Source of the DNA: Kiritimatiellia bacterium
Lineage (GTDB): Bacteria > Verrucomicrobiota > Kiritimatiellia > RFP12 > UBA3636
Direction of reading: 5' to 3'
DNA: 5,275 nt
Assembly: GCA_017476965.1 (NCBI GenBank)
Contig: JAFUXX010000250.1
Coordinates: 1 to 5,275, forward strand
Shown one piece after another: positions 1 through 4,687 of this stretch; positions within the stretch are counted from its first letter, which is position 1, and each line of letters starts with the position of its first letter. The position numbers and the translations under genes were made by a program. The notes under the pieces are model-generated. The model did no database searches, was not told where the DNA came from, and saw only the letters and a list, made by a program, of their open reading frames with translations.

Positions 1-149
1 GGGGGGGGCCGCCGCGGTCCGGCTCCGGGAGCGGGGAAACGCCACCGGGCGCCACGGGTTCCGCCGCGCCCGACGTCGTTGTCGCGGGTGTAGACAAGAT
101 GGTTGGAATTGCGGTTGACTTTTCTCAAAAGATTGCGAGATGGTTGTAA
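1..149 (+). CDS. C-terminal end of an unidentified protein (5' end outside window)
   Basis: The third forward frame is open from the left edge to a TAA at 147-149 and encodes 48 residues. The first part is a Gly/Pro/Ser/Ala-rich linker. The last part, DVVVAGVDKMVGIAVDFSQK followed by IARWL and the stop, looks like a folded or amphipathic helical C-terminus. The stop lies three bases before the ATG of the next gene at 153, spacing typical of an operon, and the purine-rich end of this gene (GCGAGATGG, 134-142) could serve as that gene's ribosome binding site. The other two frames give arginine-rich peptides unlike protein. No family is recognised. Coding status is inferred from frame openness, residue pattern and spacing. 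Confidence 0.68.
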   Translation, partial: GGPPRSGSGSGETPPGATGSAAPDVVVAGVDKMVGIAVDFSQKIARWL

Positions 150-152
150 ATC

Positions 153-1328
153 ATGTCTTTGAATGCCTTGTCCCAAAAAAACTACCGAAAAGTTTCGTCA
201 TGCGCAGAGTTTTTCTCGCATGCGATGGCGGTTTCAGATGCCGTGATTTTCATGGTTTTTGCGGCGGAAATCGCCTTTCTCGCCGTTTTCGCAGCCGGAT
301 CATGTTTTTGCGACCTTGCAATAGCCTTGGGATTTTCAAAAATTTGCATTCTGGTTTTGTCGTTTCTTCCATTTGCGGCGTTGTTGTTTTCCATATTGTT
401 TTTCCGTGCTTGTTGTAAAAGAAAATGCCTTCCGGACATTTTGCACATTCAAGGAGTTTTCAGCGTATTATGTACGGGACTGCGATTTGGGACGTTTCTT
501 TTTCTTTCACTTCTTTTCAATCCTGTTTTGTGGGGCGTGATTTTCGTCCTTGCGACGGAAGCGGACTTGTTTGATGGATCCTGGCCAGAAACGGAAAGTT
601 TCATTGTCATCGGCTTTGCGTTCTCTTTTTTCCTTTACGTTTCATGTGTCCATGCTTGCATTTCCCGTCGAGAGATTTTTGTTCCAGCTGGCGTTGTCTC
701 CTTGATCGGAAAGTCGGTTCGCAAGATTGACGGAAAACTCCGAAACGCGGAAATCGTGATCAAGGTCGCAATCACCACCGCTTTGTGTTGTTGTGAATCC
801 TCCATGATAGGAAACACGGCCGTTTGCGCAAAAGTCCTTTCTGGCAAAGCACTTCTCATGCGCAAAGAATGCGAGTTGGATGTAATTGTTTGCGGTCGTC
901 ATGAAAAGGCATCTTGTTACGTACTTGACACGGATTCGGTTCAGCCGCATTTTCGCGGTCTTCACGCCCTCCAGTTCGATTCGTCCGCGAACAAGACGGC
1001 CGTCGTCCCGCCGGGACTCGGAGGATGGGTTTTCTGGCCGGGAGAGACGAAATTGGGCGTAACCACGTGCGCGTTCCGCCACGTTTCGCGGCTGTTGCCG
1101 AACCGGTTGGTCGTTTCCGAAACGGGGCTGAACTGCACCTACGACGTGCTCGACGACATGAAGGGCCTTCCCGACTCTTCAGTCGAAATCCGCCACGACG
1201 GCACGGCGGTTGTCTACCGGTGCCGTTTCGAACGGAAAGGAAGGCCCGTCGATCTCGAATTCTCTCTGCCCGTTCCGCCCGCGAACCCTCCCCAATCCCG
1301 GACCGGGACAATCCTGACTCGCCCATGA
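153..1328 (+). CDS. Four-TM membrane protein with soluble C-terminal domain, function unknown
   Basis: This 391-residue protein is not recognised. Hydrophobic segments lie at about residues 30-51, 62-85, 112-134 and 149-169. Basic clusters follow the second (RACCKRKC, 85-92) and fourth (SRRE, 171-174), so both termini are probably cytoplasmic. Residues 175-391 form a beta-rich soluble domain ending in a proline-rich tail. There are about 20 cysteines, including a CCC run at 212-214. The ATG at 153 is preferred because it follows the upstream stop by three bases; ATG 225 (residue 25) is an alternative that keeps all TM segments. The end overlaps the next start as ATGA (1325-1328), which implies translational coupling. 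The first two thirds are clearly AT-richer than the last third and than all neighbours. It is probably one subunit of a membrane-associated operon of unknown role. Confidence 0.8.
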   Translation: MSLNALSQKNYRKVSSCAEFFSHAMAVSDAVIFMVFAAEIAFLAVFAAGSCFCDLAIALGFSKICILVLSFLPFAALLFSILFFRACCKRKCLPDILHIQGVFSVLCTGLRFGTFLFLSLLFNPVLWGVIFVLATEADLFDGSWPETESFIVIGFAFSFFLYVSCVHACISRREIFVPAGVVSLIGKSVRKIDGKLRNAEIVIKVAITTALCCCESSMIGNTAVCAKVLSGKALLMRKECELDVIVCGRHEKASCYVLDTDSVQPHFRGLHALQFDSSANKTAVVPPGLGGWVFWPGETKLGVTTCAFRHVSRLLPNRLVVSETGLNCTYDVLDDMKGLPDSSVEIRHDGTAVVYRCRFERKGRPVDLEFSLPVPPANPPQSRTGTILTRP

Positions 1329-1813
1329 AACGACGGCCGACCCTGTTGCGTTTCGTGGCGAACCGAGCCCCTCCGGCGGCCATGTTTTATTGGAGCGTCG
1401 TTTCGGTTGCCGTTTTCGCGTGGTTCGGATTCCGGGTTTTCCTGCGCTGCTGGTTTCTGGACTTCGGCAGTTCCGGGAACCTTTTCCCCCCTCTTCGGTG
1501 GAGCCTTCCATGGCGGATGCTGTACACGGCTTGGACGACGACGGAATACGCTCCCGGATATTCGGATCGGGGGTTCCTGCAAATCGAAATCGGGATGGAC
1601 GAAAACGAGGTCGAAAAACGGCTCGGTCCGCCTCTTTCGGTTTATGCCGTCCCGGGCGGAAGGCACGGAACGCGCAACTCGGGTGCGGCGTCCGCGCCGC
1701 TCACGGGGTGGCAATATTCAAGATCGCCCGACAGCAGCGACTACAGGGTGCGTTGCGTGTTGTTCCGCGATGGCCGCGTATGCAAGGTCGTTTCGGAATA
1801 CTACTTTGATTGA
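1325..1813 (+). CDS. Single-TM protein with BamE/SmpA-like C-terminal domain
   Basis: This is a 162-residue protein. A basic N-terminus (MKRRPTLLRF) precedes one TM helix at about residues 20-41, so it is a signal anchor with the rest probably outside the membrane. There is no lipobox, unlike true BamE lipoproteins. Residues 84-162 resemble the SmpA/OmlA/BamE fold. The phrase FLQIEIGMDENEVEKRLGPP (84-103) has the typical 'GM..eeV...LG.P' pattern, followed by GWQY (128-131) and the paired strands VRCVLFRDGRVCKVVSEYYF. In other proteins this fold is a small protein-protein interaction module in envelope complexes. The start overlaps the previous stop as ATGA, and the next gene begins six bases after its stop. 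The fold is assigned from pattern only. A role in an envelope complex with the flanking membrane proteins is inference. Confidence 0.82.
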   Translation: MKRRPTLLRFVANRAPPAAMFYWSVVSVAVFAWFGFRVFLRCWFLDFGSSGNLFPPLRWSLPWRMLYTAWTTTEYAPGYSDRGFLQIEIGMDENEVEKRLGPPLSVYAVPGGRHGTRNSGAASAPLTGWQYSRSPDSSDYRVRCVLFRDGRVCKVVSEYYFD

Positions 1814-1819
1814 ATCCCC

Positions 1820-2560
1820 ATGAATGCCTGTCCGACTTTTTGCACGAGTGACGCACCAGCCCGGCGGAACCGGCTCCGCCGCGCATGGAGGGCCGCTCCT
1901 TCGTTTTCGACGATGGCCGCGCTTTCCGTCCTCCTCTTCCTGTCGGAGGGCGGCGGTGTGCGGAATCCGAGGAGCGCCGCCGCGGTGGCGGCCGCAGCCA
2001 TCCCGGCTTTGATTTTGGCGGCTTTCCCGCACCTGTTTCTCCGGATCGCGATTTTCCATCTCCTTGCCGCGGTTCCGCTGTGGTTCTGCGCCTGTTTCGT
2101 TTTCCACCAGCTCGGCACGGGCGTGGCCGGAATGTATCTTCTCGTCCTTCTGGTGTTTCTCCTGCGGGAATGTTCGGCCCGGTTCGGCCCTTGCCGCCGC
2201 GTGGAGCGCACGGTCCGGATTGCCGTGTTTTCGCTGTCGGCGCTGGCATCGGGCGTCCTGTTCCATCCGTTGTGCTGGACGGCGACGGCGGTCGCCTGCT
2301 TCCAGGCCGGGTCTTGGGCGATGAGTCGAATAAAAAAACTGCTTGACAGAACGGATGTCTTCTGCGAGAGTCCACGCCAGAGAAAGGAAGGACACGACAT
2401 GGCAAAACCAGTGAAGGAAACGCCAATCCTCTTTGGCGAGGAAGCGCGGAATTTCGAGGTTCGGATGTTGCGGCCGCAGCCGGTTTCCCCCGCCCGTGCG
2501 AAAAAGATCCAGCGCGACTACGAGTTTTTGCGCAAAAAGTGCGTAAACTGTTCGTTCTGA
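1820..2560 (+). CDS. Multi-TM membrane protein; frame runs on into the next small gene
   Basis: As sequenced, the frame encodes 246 residues. Residues 1-30 are arginine-rich and lack an obvious function. Hydrophobic segments follow at about 32-42, 53-72, 74-97, 102-116 and 132-168, so roughly four or five TM helices, with a basic loop RECSARFGPCRRVER at 116-130. No family is recognised. The start at 1820 is chosen for its six-base spacing from the previous stop. No good ribosome binding site is visible, and ATG 1913 is an alternative. After the last TM the frame meets an A7 tract (2332-2338) and continues without a stop into a separate gene at 2399. A one-base insertion in the A7, or a -1 ribosomal slip on A AAA AAA, would end the protein as IKKTA at 2346. 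The natural membrane protein is therefore probably about 174 residues. Confidence 0.72.
   Translation: MNACPTFCTSDAPARRNRLRRAWRAAPSFSTMAALSVLLFLSEGGGVRNPRSAAAVAAAAIPALILAAFPHLFLRIAIFHLLAAVPLWFCACFVFHQLGTGVAGMYLLVLLVFLLRECSARFGPCRRVERTVRIAVFSLSALASGVLFHPLCWTATAVACFQAGSWAMSRIKKLLDRTDVFCESPRQRKEGHDMAKPVKETPILFGEEARNFEVRMLRPQPVSPARAKKIQRDYEFLRKKCVNCSF
2343..2348 (+). promoter_or_regulatory. Possible -35 element upstream of the toxin-antitoxin-like pair
   Basis: TTGACA at 2343-2348 matches the sigma-70 -35 consensus exactly and follows an AT-rich stretch (ATAAAAAAACT) that could act as an UP element. It lies 50 bases upstream of the ATG at 2399. No good -10 hexamer stands 16-18 bases downstream (best is GAGAGT), so the assignment is weak. 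Confidence 0.25.
2399..2560 (+). CDS. Small 53-residue protein, probable antitoxin-like partner of the GNAT enzyme
   Basis: The ATG at 2399 is preceded by a strong ribosome binding site (AAAGGAAGGA, 2383-2392, about six bases away). This marks it as an independent gene although its frame is continuous with the membrane protein upstream. The protein starts MAKPVKETPILFGEEARNFE, has a central prolyl stretch (LRPQPVSP, 24-31), and ends in a charged helix (about 31-47) before KKCVNCSF. I recall very small proteins of this 'ETPIL.GE.A..F' type encoded directly before GNAT genes in Bacteroidota and PVC genomes, but cannot confirm that here. No ribbon-helix-helix pattern of the DUF1778 antitoxins is visible. 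It probably neutralises or assists the acetyltransferase encoded 52 bases downstream. The antitoxin role is inferred from context and size. Confidence 0.7.
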   Translation: MAKPVKETPILFGEEARNFEVRMLRPQPVSPARAKKIQRDYEFLRKKCVNCSF

Positions 2561-2612
2561 CGACACGGACGGAAACGACATCCGAATCCGTCGTCTGGAA
2601 GCGGACGACACG

Positions 2613-3125
2613 GTGGTGCAATTCGACTGCGGGGACGAGGATCTCAACGACTTCCTTCTCTCCGACGCGCCCCTGTATCGTCGTGTGCGGCTTGCAACGA
2701 CCTATGTGCTCGAAGACGGTGCGAACGGGCGCATAATGGCATATTTCAGCCTCGCGCACGACCGAGTTTCGCTGACCGACTTCCCGAGCCATTCCGCTTA
2801 CAACCGGTTCCGGAAACGGTTCTTCGCGCAGGGAAAGATGTTCAAAAGCTATCCTGCCCTGAAAATTTGCCGACTGGCGACAGATTGCCGATTCCGTGGC
2901 AAAGGAATCGGAGCGATGCTGGTCAACATGATCATCGCCTCATATCGAAACGACAGCAAGGCAGGTTGTCGTTTCATCACGGTGGACGCCTATGCGAACG
3001 CCTTGGATTTCTACTACAAGCAGGGCTTTGCACCGCTTTCAAAGGAGGACGAGGGCGCCGATACGCGCATGCTGTTCTTCGATTTGGAGAGCCTTCCTTC
3101 CGGCAGGAACGAACGTTCCGGATAA
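2613..3125 (+). CDS. GNAT-family N-acetyltransferase, probable TacT/AtaT-like toxin
   Basis: This is a 170-residue protein from the GTG at 2613. The acetyl-CoA binding motif A is clear: ICRLATDCRFRGKGIGAML (85-103) contains the R/Q-x-x-G-x-G/A loop at RFRGKGIG. The late motif DFYYKQGF (132-139) places a tyrosine (Y134 or Y135) where TacT-type toxins have their catalytic tyrosine. The N-terminal phrase FDCGDEDLNDFL (4-15) is typical of toxin-type GNATs, which acetylate charged aminoacyl-tRNA and block translation. The target here is not determined. The same frame upstream reads IRIRRLEADDTVV from 2580, which looks like the first beta strand of the fold. GTG 2613 would therefore truncate it, yet no ATG, GTG or TTG exists earlier in frame before the stop at 2544-2546. 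GGAAG at 2597-2601 could serve the GTG. Confidence 0.88.
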   Translation: MVQFDCGDEDLNDFLLSDAPLYRRVRLATTYVLEDGANGRIMAYFSLAHDRVSLTDFPSHSAYNRFRKRFFAQGKMFKSYPALKICRLATDCRFRGKGIGAMLVNMIIASYRNDSKAGCRFITVDAYANALDFYYKQGFAPLSKEDEGADTRMLFFDLESLPSGRNERSG

Positions 3126-3146
3126 AGGGGCGATCCGCTCCGCCGG

Positions 3147-3331
3147 TCACTTCCCGGCGTCCGTCTCCGCCGCGTGGCGCGCGGTGCGGCTGCGGGGCAC
3201 CGGCGTGGCGGGGGCGAGGAAGCTGAGGTAGGGAAGAGCGGAAAGGATGCGTCGACCCGTTCGCTCCGGGCGTCCGGGACCGCTACCAACGTTGCAGCGG
3301 AAAAGAAAAGAATTGTCTGTAGAAGTTTCAT
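3147..3331 (-). pseudogene. Small secreted-protein gene with a frameshift
   Basis: On the minus strand an ATG at 3331-3329 follows a good ribosome binding site (GGAAGGGAG about eight bases upstream) and begins 24 bases after the RHS-like stop. It encodes a clear signal peptide, MKLLQTILFFSAATLVAVPD, then ARSERVDASF. That frame then becomes low-complexity Pro/Arg/Ser and runs into the convergent acetyltransferase gene, stopping only at 3014. At about 3230-3245 a neighbouring frame takes over with very high GC at third positions (PYLSFLAPATPVPRSRTARH, then AAETDAGK) and stops at 3147. The combined product would be about 60 residues. The single frameshift is inferred from codon pattern. It may be decay or a sequence error. 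The function is unknown; position ties it to the RHS-like gene. Confidence 0.5.
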
Positions 3332-3354
3332 GGTCCATCTCCCTTCCGCCGCCG

Positions 3355-4302
3355 TCACCGCCCGTCTTGTCCGCAGTCCTCGTCGTATCCGGCACACAAG
3401 GAACGGAAAAAGGCCTCGTCCTTTTTCAAAGATCCGGCCAGCCGCCACGTGCTCTCGGTCGTGCCAAAACGGTTTTCTTCCGGCAACCGTCCGATAATTT
3501 GGAAGGCATGCGAAACTGCGTCCGAAACGAAACTCCGCCCATCCGACGCGATCGATTCCATGAATGGGCCCACTTTTTCCGCCGTGCCGTGCGTGGCGAT
3601 GGTGCGGAACCATTGGCCGCCCTGAACCTCCGTGAACGTTCCCGGCGTTCCGTCCGCGCCGGGAACGTAGTCGCCGGAGATGTAGTCGTAGGAGGTCGCC
3701 GTGCCGTCGGGGTTCACGACGAGCCACGGGAGCTTCGAGCAGGGCTTGCCGTAGTTCTGCGGCATGTAGATCGCGAGCGAATGCGGATTCGCCGGATCGG
3801 TCCAGGCGGCGAATCCGTCCTTGACGGTCGGATCGAAAAGCCGGACGGTCTCGACGCGGATGTAGCCCATTTTGTCCTTGTGGATCGCACGGAGCGTCTT
3901 TTCGACCGGGACGCCGCCGACGTAGACCGTCTCGACGCGAGGAGTCGTCCGCTCCGCGGCGCCGTCGTCCACGGGCAGCCCGGCCGGGGCGTTGGTTTCG
4001 GAAAAGACCGGAGAATACGAATAGACGACGCGGCGGCACGGATCGTCCGCCCCGCCCGCGAGCCAGCCGGAGCGGACGGAGGAGAGGAGGCCGTCCGGAT
4101 TGTATTCGTTTTCCGTCCAATTGCCGTACGGGCCTTCCGACCGGCGCAACTTTCCGAAGGAAGCGCGGTCGCTGGCGTTCGTGAAAAAGGATTGCCGGGT
4201 CGTGAGGGCCGCGGAACCGGTTCCGGCCGTTATTTCGGTCGGGAGTTCCCGCCCGCCGACCGTCGCGAACGGCCGGAGCTTCGAAGCCCGTGCATTCGAC
4301 AT
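3355..4302 (-). CDS. RHS/YD-repeat-like secreted protein, intact part of a disrupted gene
   Basis: The longest open frame here has 315 codons from an ATG at 4302, but that ATG is probably not the real start, because coding signal continues upstream in other frames. From about residue 12 the protein is rich in Gly, Asp, Thr, Tyr and Trp, as in extracellular repeat proteins. YD-like stretches are GPYGNWTENEYNPDGLLSSV (57-76) and NPDGTATSYDYISGDYVPGA (197-216); ETVYVGGVPVEKTLRAIHKD (124-143) and IYMPQNYGKPCSKLPWL (178-194) lie between. RHS/YD proteins form large surface or secreted shells and are usually far longer than this. After about residue 245 the repeat character fades and the tail (AGYDEDCGQDGR) looks unnatural, suggesting a truncation. 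The RHS-like assignment rests on pattern only, with no recognisable toxin domain or core. Confidence 0.62.
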   Translation of the reverse strand: MSNARASKLRPFATVGGRELPTEITAGTGSAALTTRQSFFTNASDRASFGKLRRSEGPYGNWTENEYNPDGLLSSVRSGWLAGGADDPCRRVVYSYSPVFSETNAPAGLPVDDGAAERTTPRVETVYVGGVPVEKTLRAIHKDKMGYIRVETVRLFDPTVKDGFAAWTDPANPHSLAIYMPQNYGKPCSKLPWLVVNPDGTATSYDYISGDYVPGADGTPGTFTEVQGGQWFRTIATHGTAEKVGPFMESIASDGRSFVSDAVSHAFQIIGRLPEENRFGTTESTWRLAGSLKKDEAFFRSLCAGYDEDCGQDGR

Positions 4303-4491
4303 ACGGATAGACGTCGAAACTCGTTTCGCCGCAAGGCTTGCCGTAGACGGTCAGATTCCCCAGAACGTTTTTGAAGGCGTCGTCCGAACCGATTTCGCCG
4401 CCCTCGCGTTGCAGTCGTGGCCTGCAATTGCAAGGGCGGGAAACAGCGCGCACAGCGCGGTCGGGAGAAGCGGAGTGGTTTTCGCCGTCAT
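4303..4491 (-). pseudogene. 5' part of the RHS-like gene: signal peptide plus two compensating frameshifts
   Basis: An ATG at 4491-4489 encodes a good signal peptide (MTAKTTPLLPTALCALFPAL, then AIA) but the frame stops as FWGI after 46 residues. Between about 4410 and 4270 protein-like coding moves to another frame: EGGEIGSDDAFKNVLGNLTV, then YGKPCGETSFDVYPYVECTG, then FEAPAV. It then returns to the original frame at about 4255-4285, continuing as VGGRELPTEITAGTG in the long downstream frame. The first shift is -1 (or +2) and the second +1, so they cancel. Restored, the protein would be secreted and about 378 residues long up to 3355. The gene is either decayed or carries two assembly indels. 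Confidence 0.55.
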
Positions 4492-4514
4492 CGGCAACCG
4501 GATTCCGGGGGATT

Positions 4515-4583
4515 TCACTCAAGGGGCGTCCAGACGCGGAGGATGGGGGTCGCGGGGGCTGCGGTGCCGCCCCCGGGGGACAA
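4515..4583 (-). pseudogene. Possible 3' scrap of another gene of the RHS-like cassette
   Basis: The minus-strand frame ending at the TGA 4517-4515 reads SPGGGTAAPATPILRVWTPL then E and stop. Nearly every third base is G or C, as in real genes of this region, and the stop lies 23 bases before the RHS-like ATG, matching the 23-base gap on the other side of that gene. Upstream of about 4583 the sequence turns AT-rich (AAAAATCCATTTCTTTT on the plus strand) and the frame no longer looks coding, so only the end of a gene may be left. Alternatively it is GC-rich leader sequence with chance coding bias. Confidence 0.33.
4553..4575. repeat. Short GC-rich inverted repeat
   Basis: CGGGGGC (4553-4559) and GCCCCCG (4569-4575) form a 7-bp stem with a 9-base loop upstream of the RHS-like signal peptide. 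No T-run follows on either strand, so it is not a typical terminator. It may simply be part of the possible gene scrap it lies in. Confidence 0.3.
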
Positions 4584-4629
4584 TTGTAGAAAAATCCATT
4601 TCTTTTCAACGCCGGCGAAGCCGTTTTCG

Positions 4630-4665
4630 GGGCTTTCGATGTTCGATCGGCGGCATTGAAAGCCC
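4630..4665 (-). terminator. Inverted repeat downstream of rnhB, weak terminator candidate
   Basis: GGGCTTTC (4630-4637) and GAAAGCCC (4658-4665) form an 8-bp perfect stem with a 20-base loop, beginning 22 bases after the rnhB stop in the direction of transcription. No U-run follows directly. A TTTTTC stretch occurs about 35 bases later. The stem is real; the terminator function is inference. The rest of 4584-4687 shows no gene. Confidence 0.38.
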
Positions 4666-4687
4666 GCTTCGCTGGACGTTTGAAAGG

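Noticed and set aside
115..120. TTGACT as a -35 element for the four-TM gene
   Set aside because: No -10-like hexamer lies at suitable spacing, and the site is inside the upstream coding frame that runs to three bases before the gene.
1025..1324. Upstream extension of the BamE-like protein's frame to 1025
   Set aside because: It overlaps the end of the four-TM protein and is arginine-rich noise. The ATG at 1325 gives the coupled ATGA start and a clean TM protein.
2535..2540. AAAAAG tract near the end of the antitoxin-like gene as a slippage site into the toxin frame
   Set aside because: A shift here would meet the TAA at 2544-2546 in the toxin frame, so it cannot join the two proteins.
1701..2792. 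Long minus-strand open frame (363 codons) opposite the membrane protein and toxin-antitoxin-like genes
   Set aside because: Its product is arginine, proline and serine-rich with no domain pattern, and the opposite strand carries clear TM helices and a GNAT fold. It is an antisense shadow of GC-rich genes.
3105..3118. GGAACGAACGTTCC as a terminator after the acetyltransferase
   Set aside because: Only a 5-bp stem located inside the coding sequence, with no T-run after it.
3247..4374. Long plus-strand open frame (375 codons) opposite the RHS-like gene
   Set aside because: The product is arginine/valine-rich and featureless, while the minus strand has a Tyr/Gly/Asp repeat-like protein with sensible codon use. 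It is a shadow.
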